Shown here piece after piece: positions 1 through 6,470 of a DNA stretch of 10,090 nt. The position numbers were made by a program, and so were the translations under genes. Under the pieces are notes generated by a model. That model saw nothing but the letters and a program-made list of their open reading frames with translations, had not been told where the DNA came from and made no database searches. Each line of letters starts with the position of its first letter. Positions within the stretch are counted from its first letter, which is position 1. Source of the DNA: Lachnospiraceae bacterium (GTDB taxonomy: Bacteria > Bacillota > Clostridia > Lachnospirales > Lachnospiraceae); assembly GCA_004557975.1 (NCBI GenBank), contig SFEV01000079.1:1-10090 (forward strand), given 5' to 3'.

Positions 1-356
1 TGTCCCGGCTCCTGCGGAAAAGACAGTAACTGCGAGATACACCAGAACGCAGCCTGCACAGCTGGTGATCATGTGGGCAAATACCACATGATTACGGCTG
101 TGAGCGGTAAGAACCTTGTTTCGGATAAAACCGTCGCTGAAATCGGTTCCCACAAATACGCTCACAAAAGATGCAGCAGCCATTCCATAGAGACTTAATG
201 GCAAAAAGATTACCGACTCAAAGGAACCGTATAATCCATTGCGGTATACTGTATCATCATGAAAACGGATGCAAGGCAGATCATTCCCCCGAGAAACAGC
301 CAGAAGGGCTGACTTCGCCACAGGCGGTGAAAATTGGCAAACAATTGTTTACGCAT
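1..356 (-). pseudogene. ABC-2 type permease, 5' part, frameshifted and cut by window edge
   Basis: The reading frame starts at ATG 356-354, overlapping the last 8 bases of the upstream ATPase gene, with an AGGAGG-like site in the ATPase 3' end. It encodes 48 residues: a basic start (MRKQLFANFHRLWRSQPFW), one hydrophobic segment (about residues 18-38), then TAA at 212-210. The neighbouring frame is open from before this stop to position 1 and continues the same kind of protein: a membrane segment beginning VIFLPLSLYG, the ABC-2 permease-like GTDFSDGFIRNK stretch, then another hydrophobic segment. Adding one G at the CGG before TAA (minus strand, about 213-215) would join the frames as ...PLSR-VIFLPL.... 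Permeases of this type pair with BcrA/NisF-like ATPases in peptide-antibiotic resistance or immunity. Inference: a one-base deletion, or a sequencing error, inactivates it. The 3' end lies outside the window. Confidence 0.72.
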
Positions 357-1263
357 TGCCACCACCTCCTACTAAAGAGAGGTAATAGCTCTCCAGACTT
401 TCATCCTTTTCCTGTATGGACAGTACTTCGCAGTTTTCATTCAGCAGTGCGGTAGTCAACTGGGTCACGTTCACTTTGGCATATACATCGGCTGTTGTAT
501 CGGAGATGATCTTATATTCTAAATGCATAGAGTCAAGAACACGGGCCAGAGCAGAGGTATTGCTCACTTCCATGCGGACACACTTGCGGCAGGCGGCATC
601 CAGTTCTCCGGCACTCAGTTCCTTTACCATATGTCCGTTATCAATGATACCGTAGTGAGTGGCCAGGCGGGAAAGTTCATCCAGAATGTGGCTGGAGATG
701 AGAACGGTGATCTGTCTTTCCCGGTTCAGCTTCAGAATTAATTCCCTTATTTCTACAATGCCCTGCGGATCAAGACCGTTCACAGGTTCATCAAGCACAA
801 GAAAATCAGGATCACCTGCCAGTGCAATTGCGATGCCAAGACGCTGTTTCATACCAAGGGATAAATTCTTTGCCTTTTTCTTTCCGGTATTCTTCAGGCC
901 CACAAGCTTCAGCAGATCCTGGATGCCGTCATAGGACGGCAGTCCGAGAAGGAGATACTGCTGTTTCAGATTTTCTTCTGCAGTCATATCCAGATAGATG
1001 GAAGGGTTTTCCACCACAGCACCCATCCTACGGCGGGATTTGATAATGTTATTGCTGTCATTTGGGATGCCATAGAGAGTAAAAACGCCGGAAGTCGGTT
1101 CCTGCAATCCGCAAATCAGGCGGATCAGTGTGGTCTTTCCGGCACCGTTTTTCCCGACAAAGCCGTAGATGGAGCCTTTGGGAACGTTCATGGAAAGGCC
1201 GTTTAATGCCCGAAATTTTTTATACTCTTTTGTCAGGCAGTTTGTCTGTAAAATATAGTCCAT
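349..1263 (-). CDS. ABC transporter ATP-binding protein, BcrA / lantibiotic-immunity type
   Basis: This 304-residue ATPase would hydrolyse ATP on the inner face of the membrane to drive the adjacent ABC-2 permease. Visible motifs: Walker A GKNGAGKTT (residues 37-45), VVENP in the Q-loop region (83-87), signature LSLGMKQRLG (134-143), Walker B FLVLDEP (154-160) and the H-loop histidine at 192. A C-terminal extension of about 90 residues follows, as in BcrA-like proteins. The ATG at 1263 is chosen because AAGGAGG lies 8 bases upstream; the open frame runs back to 1332, but that stretch is the operator-like repeat region. The gene lies 76 bases after the response regulator and overlaps the permease start by 8 bases, suggesting one operon. 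Known members export or expel bacitracin, lantibiotics or similar peptides; the substrate here cannot be read from the sequence. Confidence 0.9.
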   Translation of the reverse strand: MDYILQTNCLTKEYKKFRALNGLSMNVPKGSIYGFVGKNGAGKTTLIRLICGLQEPTSGVFTLYGIPNDSNNIIKSRRRMGAVVENPSIYLDMTAEENLKQQYLLLGLPSYDGIQDLLKLVGLKNTGKKKAKNLSLGMKQRLGIAIALAGDPDFLVLDEPVNGLDPQGIVEIRELILKLNRERQITVLISSHILDELSRLATHYGIIDNGHMVKELSAGELDAACRKCVRMEVSNTSALARVLDSMHLEYKIISDTTADVYAKVNVTQLTTALLNENCEVLSIQEKDESLESYYLSLVGGGGNA

Positions 1264-1287
1264 ATTGTTTTCCTCCTTAATGGCCTG

Positions 1288-1293
1288 AGTATA
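1288..1293 (-). promoter_or_regulatory. Candidate -10 element (TATACT) for the ABC transporter genes
   Basis: TATACT lies 25 bases upstream of the ATPase ATG on the minus strand and just downstream of the four-repeat array. There is no good TTGACA at 16-18 bp; the corresponding position is inside the repeats. This fits a promoter that needs an activator bound over the -35 region, but it is only a pattern match. Confidence 0.4.
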
Positions 1294-1302
1294 CAAAACA
1301 AA

Positions 1303-1348
1303 GGTCAAGAAAGTGGTCAGGAAAATTGTCAAGATTTGGTCAGGATTT
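1303..1348 (-). promoter_or_regulatory. Four direct repeats, candidate OmpR-family operator upstream of the ABC ATPase
   Basis: On the plus strand the units are ggtcaagaaagt (1303), ggtcaggaaaat (1315), tgtcaagattt (1327) and ggtcaggattt (1338). The GTCA cores start at 1304, 1316, 1328 and 1339, so spacing is 12, 12 and 11 bp, about one helical turn. GTCAAGA and GTCAGGA alternate, so the array is also two copies of a 23-24 bp unit. Read on the minus strand each unit is (T/C)TGAC(C/A). A TATACT-like -10 lies at 1293-1288, which would put the array over the -35 position. Tandem half-sites one turn apart are typical for OmpR-family activators such as SpaR/NisR of lantibiotic clusters (established for that family). 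Binding by the adjacent regulator is inference. Confidence 0.6.
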
Positions 1349-2011
1349 TAGTTCTGCCAGTTTGAAACCAATGCCCCATACGGTTTCAATGTAATCTGAG
1401 CCTCCCGCATCCTGCAGTTTCTTTCGCAGATTACTGATATGCTGCTTAAGTGAACGCTCTGTGCAGTCCGGTGTATCCAGACTGATGCGGTCCAGCAGTA
1501 CACTTTTTGCAATTACCTGTCTGGGATTTTCCATCAGCAGCTTCAGGATGGCATATTCTGTCCGGGTCAGTTTTACCGCCTGACCTTTTACTGTCAGTGA
1601 CAGAGATACGGTATCCAGGCTCAGATCCCCGATCGACAGTGCATGGCTCGTCGTCTGTATTGCGTTTCTCCGAAGCTGAACGGTAATCCGTGCAAGAAGT
1701 TCTTTTACGTCAAAGGGTTTGGTCATATAATCCGCAGCACCGTTAAGCAGAAGATTCACTTTATCTTCCACATCAATCTTTGCACTGAGGACAATCACTG
1801 GAATATTCTGAATATGGGGCAGAACTTCTTCGCCGGGTAAACCGGGGAGCATCAGATCAAGCAATATCAGATCAGGTTTCTTTTGGGTAAGGAGATACAG
1901 GGCTTCTGTGCCGGAGTAAGCACGGAGGACGGCATAACCTTCCTGCGTCAGTACTTCCGTCAGTATGTCGCCAATATGTATATCATCATCAATAATTGCA
2001 ATGATTTTCAT
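1340..2011 (-). CDS. OmpR/PhoB-family two-component response regulator
   Basis: A complete 223-residue regulator. The receiver domain (residues 1-115) has the acidic cluster DDD at 8-10, phospho-acceptor Asp52 in LLDLMLPG, the Ser76 switch residue in VLSAK and Lys98 in TKPF. The winged-helix DNA-binding domain (about 125-220) contains LTRTEYAILKLL and ends with the family signature around TVWGIGFKL. The start at 2011 is supported by GAGGG six bases upstream. It is the first gene of a minus-strand unit with an ABC ATPase and permease, an order used by peptide-antibiotic sensing and detoxification modules. It probably binds the direct repeats that begin at its own stop codon. No partner histidine kinase lies in the window; it may be past the left edge. 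The inducing signal is unknown. Confidence 0.92.
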   Translation of the reverse strand: MKIIAIIDDDIHIGDILTEVLTQEGYAVLRAYSGTEALYLLTQKKPDLILLDLMLPGLPGEEVLPHIQNIPVIVLSAKIDVEDKVNLLLNGAADYMTKPFDVKELLARITVQLRRNAIQTTSHALSIGDLSLDTVSLSLTVKGQAVKLTRTEYAILKLLMENPRQVIAKSVLLDRISLDTPDCTERSLKQHISNLRKKLQDAGGSDYIETVWGIGFKLAELKS

Positions 2012-2074
2012 TTTTCCCTCATTTTTGTAATATTTTGATGTTATGCAGTGAAAAGCCTTCTTTGTATAGCAAAA

Positions 2075-2103
2075 ATTATAGAGTATTATTGGATGAATAA
2101 CAA
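2075..2103 (-). promoter_or_regulatory. Candidate sigma-A-type promoter of the response regulator
   Basis: On the minus strand TTGTTA (2103-2098) and a perfect TATAAT (2080-2075) are separated by 17 bases. The -10 lies 64 bases upstream of the regulator ATG. The -10 and spacing match consensus; the -35 matches four of six positions. It sits in the 246-base divergent region shared with the hydrolase gene. Confidence 0.5.
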
Positions 2104-2179
2104 GATAGTGTAAACTGTTTTGAAGGATAATTTTAGAAAAGGAGAAGACATTTTTATACTATTTCTATGTGGGATATGT

Positions 2180-2185
2180 TACAAT
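2180..2185 (+). promoter_or_regulatory. Possible -10 element (TACAAT) for the hydrolase gene
   Basis: TACAAT lies 72 bases upstream of the hydrolase ATG in the divergent intergenic region. No convincing -35 is found 16-18 bp before it, so this is a weak candidate. Nothing else gene-like is supported between 2012 and 2257. Confidence 0.25.
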
Positions 2186-2257
2186 CAGTACGAGGCTTCA
2201 AACGAAGAATAACTGTAAAACATGAAAATCAGTCTTTGATAATGAGGGGGTATTGGA

Positions 2258-3607
2258 ATGAGAAAATTGTGGACATTATTGTTGTCTGTCTGTGCAGTCG
2301 CTTTACTGGTATCAGGAAACTGTCTGGCAGACGGGCTGGATGCGAAATCCTATGTGGAGACTCTGTGCAGCGGTGATGCAGACAGCCTTGCGGAAGACTA
2401 CACACATACAAAAGAACTTCTGGATGCACTGAAACCGTCCGGCGGGTTTGTGGGACTGCAGTCTTCCCTGAAAGCTCTGGGAGAACTGCAGACGGTGGGA
2501 GAACCTGTCATTTCGGAGACAGCAGGCTATACCAGCTACAGTGTTCCCTGTGTATTTTCTCTGCAGAAGCTGAATCTGGTACTGAATGTGGATAGCGAAG
2601 GTCAGATTGCGGGGATTGTGACAGCTGCCTATGATGAAGGAGCAGCGGAAGGTGAATCTGCGCTTTCGTCAGAAGCATTACCAGAGGGAATTACAGAGAT
2701 GGAGCTGAGTCTTCCGGTTGATGCCCATGAGGGCTGGGAACTTCCGGGTACGCTTACTGTGCCGGAGGGGGAAGGCCCGTTTCCGGCAGTGATTCTCGTT
2801 CACGGGTCAGGTCCTCAGGACAGGGATGAGACGGTAGGTGCCAATAAGCCGTTCCGTGATATGGCATTGGGACTGGCGGAAAACGGAATTGCGGTGTACC
2901 GTTATGATAAAAGAACCTTTGTCTATGGACAGAATATGGCAGAGGATACCGGTCTGACTCTGGAGGACGAGACGGTCCTGGATGCGGTGAAGGCAGTGGA
3001 AATTCTGTCAGGTCAGGAAAAAATTGACGGATCCAGAATCTATGTGGCGGGACACAGCCTCGGCGGTGAAGCACTGCCGAGAATCCATAACACACTGAAA
3101 AAACAGGAGGATGTGGCCGGATACATTTTCCTGGCAGCTCCGGCCAGAAAGTTAACCGATATCATGCGGGAGCAGTATGATTTCCTGTATGGGATGATAC
3201 CGGAACTTACGGAGGAACAGAAGCAGGAGAAAGTACAGATTGATGCTGAGCTGGACAGATTGAAAAATCCGGATATGCTGCCGGATGAAGAGGCAGTAAT
3301 GGGTGCTTATTCAGCATACTGGAAGGATCTGGATCAGTATGATCAGGTGGAGGCTGCGTCTATGATTACTCAGCCGTGTTTCGTGCTGCAGGGTCTGGAA
3401 GATTATCAGGTGACCATGGAAGATTACAATATCTGGAAAGAAGTCTATGGAGAAAAAGAAAACTGGACTTTTAAGACGTATGAAGGTCTGACCCATCTGT
3501 TTATGGAAGGGAAAAAGGAAAACGGTCCGTCTGATTACCAGAAAAAACAGACGGTGGATCCGCAGGTGATTACTGATATTGCAGCATTTATTCTGGAAAA
3601 TGAATGA
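2258..3607 (+). CDS. Exported alpha/beta hydrolase with N-terminal DUF3887-like domain
   Basis: This 449-residue protein starts at ATG 2258, seven bases after GAGGGGG. Residues 1-25 form a signal peptide: a basic MRK start, a hydrophobic core, then a likely cleavage site after CLA. Residues about 28-125 resemble the DUF3887 domain that often precedes such hydrolases. From about 160 the alpha/beta hydrolase fold follows: oxyanion-hole stretch VHGSG (181-185), nucleophile Ser267 in GHSLGG, Asp382 in LQGLEDYQV as the likely acid and His413 in GLTHLF. The triad therefore appears complete. Relatives are called dienelactone-hydrolase-like or prolyl-oligopeptidase-like esterases; the substrate is unknown. 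The protein probably acts outside the membrane. It is divergent from the ABC/regulator unit with no visible functional link. No clear terminator follows. Confidence 0.85.
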   Translation: MRKLWTLLLSVCAVALLVSGNCLADGLDAKSYVETLCSGDADSLAEDYTHTKELLDALKPSGGFVGLQSSLKALGELQTVGEPVISETAGYTSYSVPCVFSLQKLNLVLNVDSEGQIAGIVTAAYDEGAAEGESALSSEALPEGITEMELSLPVDAHEGWELPGTLTVPEGEGPFPAVILVHGSGPQDRDETVGANKPFRDMALGLAENGIAVYRYDKRTFVYGQNMAEDTGLTLEDETVLDAVKAVEILSGQEKIDGSRIYVAGHSLGGEALPRIHNTLKKQEDVAGYIFLAAPARKLTDIMREQYDFLYGMIPELTEEQKQEKVQIDAELDRLKNPDMLPDEEAVMGAYSAYWKDLDQYDQVEAASMITQPCFVLQGLEDYQVTMEDYNIWKEVYGEKENWTFKTYEGLTHLFMEGKKENGPSDYQKKQTVDPQVITDIAAFILENE

Positions 3608-3702
3608 TATACTCCTGCGACTGCAAAAGTGCGTGATGGTGCGGGTACGCAGGCGTCTTCATTTTCCGGTATGCTACAGGAAGCGTATTGCATGATGATA
3701 TG

Positions 3703-3725
3703 GCCATGGGAATATTGCTCATGGC
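3703..3725. repeat. Imperfect inverted repeat GCCATGgg-AATATT-gctCATGGC
   Basis: GCCATG and CATGGC arms flank a central AATATT between the hydrolase stop and the broken response regulator, about 43 bases upstream of a TATAAT element. There is no T-tract, so it is not a standard terminator. It could be a dimeric regulator site or chance. Confidence 0.35.
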
Positions 3726-3767
3726 TATAATTATTGTAAACTCCATCATAACTACATATTGTTCATG

Positions 3768-3773
3768 TATAAT
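3768..3773 (+). promoter_or_regulatory. Candidate -10 (TATAAT) upstream of the broken regulator
   Basis: A perfect TATAAT lies 37 bases before the TTG start at 3811. The -35 position (about 3745-3750) is not close to TTGACA. It may be the old promoter of the decayed locus. Confidence 0.35.
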
Positions 3774-3810
3774 TACGGGCAGCTGAAAAAGAAATCAGAG
3801 GGAGTGATTT

Positions 3811-4385
3811 TTGTACAGGATATTGGTTGTGGAAGACGAAGATGATATTCAGAAAATATTGGAAAACTATTTGGTGGACGAGGGATATGCGGTTACACTG
3901 GCGAATGATGGTGTGGACGGGATTGCGAAATTCCATAATGGAGCGTTCGATCTTGTATTGCTGGATGTTATGATGCCGAAGATAGACGGTTTTGGGGTTT
4001 GTGAATTGATCCGCAGGGAATCGGATGTGCCAATTATCATGCTCACGGCATTGGATGAAGAAGCATACCAGATCAAAGGCTTAAATCTTTAAGCGTGGAC
4101 GTGATGGGGCATCATGTTTCTGTTTGTAATGCTGAAACGGGGGTACTGACAGAGATCGAATTAACACAGAAAGAATTTGAGATGTTATACGTTCTGCTTA
4201 TTAATAAAGGGATCGTTCTGACACGTCAGAAGCTTTTAATCATGGTGTGGGGTGAAGCTTACTATGGGGAAGAGCGGATCGTGGATACTCATATAAAAAA
4301 TATTCGCAAAAAGCTGGGAGTAAATCTGATTAGTACAATAAGAGGGGTGGGATATCGGGGGGGGCGTTTTTCCTTCTCGCTGTAA
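3811..4385 (+). pseudogene. OmpR-family response regulator broken by internal deletion and frameshift
   Basis: The 5' part (3811-4092, TTG start, AGAGGGAG seven bases upstream) encodes 93 residues of a receiver domain: EDEDD at 8-12, phospho-acceptor Asp52 in LLDVMMP, Thr79 in MLTALDE. It ends at GLNL-stop, where intact proteins usually continue GADDYxxKPF; the conserved Lys and the last strand/helix are absent. The 3' part is in another frame, open from before 4083 to 4385, and encodes a winged-helix DNA-binding domain (LTQKEFEMLYVL, RQKLL, VDTHIKNIRKKL, TIRGVGYR). Roughly 35-40 residues expected between the parts are missing. The join falls in the palindrome GCTTAAA-TC-TTTAAGC. The C-terminus is also odd: after GVGYR a run of eight G (4357-4364) leads into GGRFSFSL. 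A GTG at 4095 could start the DNA-binding part alone, but no ribosome binding site is evident. No histidine kinase follows. Probably non-functional. Confidence 0.82.
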
Positions 4386-4481
4386 AAATACACGAAAATC
4401 ACATAAAAACTCCAATTGCATTACAATTTTCAATGGTATGGTATGAATACGATAAAAAATGCAAAGGAGTTGGATGTTACA

Positions 4482-4949
4482 ATGAAAAGAAGAATTACTG
4501 CTTTATTAATGGGAACTGCCTTATCTGCGACAGTATGCAGTTGCGGTGTACAGGCAATGACTTACGCGTATGATATGGGAGGTGAAATCTTTATCTCCGG
4601 AAATTCCTCATTTTCTGATCTGCCAGAGAAAGAGATGCAGAAATTATCCGACCGGCATCTGGATACCTGTACAGCCATCCAGATGCCGGAAGGTGAAATT
4701 GATGTCTATACGGTAAGGGGAGATAATTACAGATTAACAGGTGTTCGAATTGCTTCACAGGAAGAATATGGCCGGCCAACCAGACAGATGGAGGCGATGG
4801 AAGCAGCGGCAAGGAGAGAAGCTTCTTTTACAGAGAAGTCCGCGGATGCTGAAACGGGAAGTATCATCCATACGTTTACTTATGATGAGGAAACGGTAAC
4901 GGAACCCGGCAATGGTTCGGCGGTGGAAACGGCAGTAGTTGCAGAATGA
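4482..4949 (+). CDS. Predicted exported protein of unknown function, 155 residues
   Basis: I do not recognise this protein. ATG 4482 is chosen because AAAGGAG lies 12 bases upstream (a long spacing) and a signal peptide begins there: MKRR, hydrophobic core LLMGTALSATV, then CSCGVQA. Cleavage after VQA is plausible; CSC resembles but does not cleanly match a lipobox. The mature part has MTYAYDMGGEIFISGNSSF, a region that suggests a small beta/alpha fold (about residues 50-100), then an acidic, low-complexity tail rich in Glu, Ala and Thr. An in-frame start at 4416 would add 22 residues but lacks a ribosome binding site and would remove the signal peptide from the N-terminus. It lies between a broken regulator and an ABC-exporter remnant, overlapping the latter's possible TTG start by 11 bases. 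The intact frame in a decayed neighbourhood suggests it is recent or still used. Confidence 0.6.
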   Translation: MKRRITALLMGTALSATVCSCGVQAMTYAYDMGGEIFISGNSSFSDLPEKEMQKLSDRHLDTCTAIQMPEGEIDVYTVRGDNYRLTGVRIASQEEYGRPTRQMEAMEAAARREASFTEKSADAETGSIIHTFTYDEETVTEPGNGSAVETAVVAE

Positions 4950-5733
4950 GATGATCCAGGCACTGTCTACCTGGCTGGTGGGACACTTCTCCATGGTGCT
5001 GCGCGGACTGGCTTTTATTTTTGCGAATCACTTCAATATTGTGGGTATGGGCAAGGTTTTTTCCAAGGACCTCGGTGTTCACTGCAATTTGGTGATATTT
5101 CTGGGCCTTTCCATTGCATACAATGAGGAGGCCATCCTGAGCGACTATTCACTTACGGCAGAGCCGGGAAAAATCATAGGCATGCACGGGGCAGGCGGTT
5201 CCGGAAAATCTACCCTGCTGAAGCTTTTTATGAGATTCTGGGATGTCCGGGAAGGCAAAATATCTGTCTGCGGGGACGCTGTAAATCAGATTCCGACGGC
5301 CAGGCTTCGGGATACCGAGAGCTTTGTCACTCAGGAGACACACCTGTTCCACGATTCCATTGCAGCCAACATTGCCATAGCAAAGCGGGGTGCTTCCAGA
5401 GAGGAGATCATGGAAGCGGCGAAGAAAGCTTCCGTCCATGATTTTATTATGAGCCTTCCGGAGGGATACGATACGGAAGTCGGAGAGCTTGGTGAGACGC
5501 TGTCCGGCGGGGAGAGACAGAGAATCGGTATTGCACGTGCCTTTCTTCATGATGCTCCGTTTTTACTGCTGGACGAGCCTACCAGCAACCTGGATGCGCT
5601 GAACGAGGGCATAATTCTGAAGTCGATTCAGAAAGCCTGCAAAAAAAGGACGGTCATTCTTGTGTCTCACAGGAAATCCACGATGAATCTGGCAGACATT
5701 GTTTACGAGATGGATAAAGAAAGAATTTCGTAG
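4939..5733 (+). CDS. ABC-exporter ATPase domain lacking most of its membrane domain, probable remnant
   Basis: The open frame (TTG 4939, or ATG 4951 one base after the upstream stop) encodes up to 264 residues. From about residue 57 it is a full exporter-type ATPase: Walker A GAGGSGKST (84-92), Q-loop Gln132 in FVTQETHLFHDS, signature LSGGERQR (188-195), Walker B FLLLDEPTSNLD (208-219) and His244 in LVSHRKST. This resembles the ATPase half of CydC-like or MsbA-like fused exporters, which carry about 300 residues of six-helix membrane domain in front. Here only about 55 residues precede it, with one or two short hydrophobic stretches (STWLVGHFSMVLRGLAFIF; LVIFLGLSIA). Inference: a large in-frame deletion removed the membrane domain, so the product could bind ATP but not transport alone. 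Acting with another permease cannot be excluded. No terminator is obvious downstream. Confidence 0.7.
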   Translation: MQNEMIQALSTWLVGHFSMVLRGLAFIFANHFNIVGMGKVFSKDLGVHCNLVIFLGLSIAYNEEAILSDYSLTAEPGKIIGMHGAGGSGKSTLLKLFMRFWDVREGKISVCGDAVNQIPTARLRDTESFVTQETHLFHDSIAANIAIAKRGASREEIMEAAKKASVHDFIMSLPEGYDTEVGELGETLSGGERQRIGIARAFLHDAPFLLLDEPTSNLDALNEGIILKSIQKACKKRTVILVSHRKSTMNLADIVYEMDKERIS

Positions 5734-5781
5734 CGGTTAAGGACGGGCGGAGAGTCTGCAGCATTGCGTTAATGAAAAAAA

Positions 5782-5801
5782 TTATCAATTATAGTTATTG
5801 A
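5782..5801. promoter_or_regulatory. Possible metal-repressor operator overlapping the feo -35
   Basis: An AT-rich stretch with TTAT at 5782, 5789 and 5795 and partial dyad symmetry (TTATCAA...TTATTGA) overlaps the -35 of the feo promoter. Fur-type operators are AT-rich with GATAAT-like repeats, and feo operons are usually repressed by Fur or DtxR-type proteins (established). The match here is loose, so the assignment is tentative. Confidence 0.3.
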
Positions 5802-5826
5802 CACAAAATAGAAGTAAGAATATACT
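5798..5826 (+). promoter_or_regulatory. Consensus promoter of the feo operon
   Basis: A perfect -35 TTGACA (5798-5803), a 17-base spacer and -10 TATACT (5821-5826, five of six) lie 51 bases before the first feoA start. This is the strongest promoter match in the window and would drive feoA-feoA-feoB and probably the following small gene and Fur-family gene. Confidence 0.85.
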
Positions 5827-5876
5827 AACTCATGTAATAAGAAAAAAACTTCATTGAGAACGAAAGCAGGTGGATT

Positions 5877-6089
5877 ATGATGCCGCTATCTATGTCAGAA
5901 ACCGGCCGGATGAATCAGATCCGGAAGGTTGGCGGAAAAGATGAGACGAGACGATTTCTGGAAAGTCTTGGATTTGTTGTCGGAGGGTATGTCACTGTCG
6001 TCTCTGAGATGAACGGAAATCTGATCGTGAACGTGAAAGAGTCACGGGTAGCAATCAGCAAAGAAATGGCGAACAAAATTATGGTCTGA
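5877..6089 (+). CDS. feoA: FeoA family protein (first copy)
   Basis: A 70-residue SH3-like FeoA domain protein of the ferrous iron uptake system. FeoA proteins are small cytosolic partners thought to interact with FeoB and modulate its GTPase or transport. The sequence shows the FeoA pattern: a polar start with SETG, then RRFLESLGFVVGGYVTVVSEMNGNLIVNVKESRVAISKEMANKIMV, with the glycine-turn and VxxSRVAIS strand typical of the family. ATG 5877 is followed at once by a second ATG at 5880; AGGTGG (5868-5873) is 3 bases before the first and 6 before the second, so 5880 may be used. It is the first gene after the feo promoter and 86 bases before a second FeoA. Confidence 0.85.
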   Translation: MMPLSMSETGRMNQIRKVGGKDETRRFLESLGFVVGGYVTVVSEMNGNLIVNVKESRVAISKEMANKIMV

Positions 6090-6175
6090 GCTGGGAGTGT
6101 TTTTTGCATGCAGTTCTGCGGCCGACCGCCGGGCCGTCTGGTGAGGCGGATATATTTATAACAGGAGGAGAGAAA

Positions 6176-6400
6176 ATGGCAACATTGCGGGATGTAAAAT
6201 GCGGTGAGACAGTCAGGGTTCTGAAAATCCGCGGGGAGGGTGCTGTGAAGCGCCGGATCATGGATATGGGAATCACGAAGAATACGGAAGTCTATGTGCG
6301 CAAGGTAGCGCCCCTTGGCGATCCTGTGGAAGTGACCGTGAGAGGGTATGAGCTGTCCCTGCGAAAGGCTGACGCAGAGATGATTGAAGTTCAGCACTGA
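6176..6400 (+). CDS. feoA: FeoA family protein (second copy)
   Basis: A 74-residue FeoA domain protein. It shows the classical pattern: LRDVKCGETVRVLKIRGEGAVKRRIMDMGI (MDMGI corresponds to the conserved L-x-D/E-x-G-I/L turn), followed by PLGDPVEVTVRGYELSLRKADAEMIEV, matching the PLGDP and G-Y-x-L-S-L-R-K strand of standard FeoA. It is thus closer to canonical FeoA than the first copy. The start at 6176 is set by AGGAGGAGA 5-12 bases upstream; the frame extends to 6104 but without support. Two tandem FeoA proteins before FeoB are common in Clostridia; why two are needed is not settled. Eight T (6401-6408) directly follow the stop region. Confidence 0.92.
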   Translation: MATLRDVKCGETVRVLKIRGEGAVKRRIMDMGITKNTEVYVRKVAPLGDPVEVTVRGYELSLRKADAEMIEVQH

Positions 6401-6470
6401 TTTTTTTTAAGACGGAGTTAGGAAGAACTAAAAAACGTTGCAGATGTGCAATCGGGAAGAGAGGCTGATT

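Noticed and set aside
1264..1332. N-terminal extension of the ABC ATPase (23 extra residues beginning MTIFLTTFLTFVLY)
   Set aside because: This stretch is the operator-like repeats read as codons; the AAGGAGG eight bases before ATG 1263 and family length support the shorter start.
2167..2376. 69-codon frame upstream of and overlapping the hydrolase start
   Set aside because: No ribosome binding site and no protein features; it is largely out-of-frame with the signal-peptide coding region.
3614..3653. CCTGCG...CGCAGG stem after the hydrolase gene as a terminator
   Set aside because: The loop is 28 bases, the stem only six, and no T-tract follows.
6401..6408. T8 run after the second feoA as an internal terminator
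   Set aside because: No stable GC-rich stem precedes it, and feoB follows with its own ribosome binding site in the expected operon.
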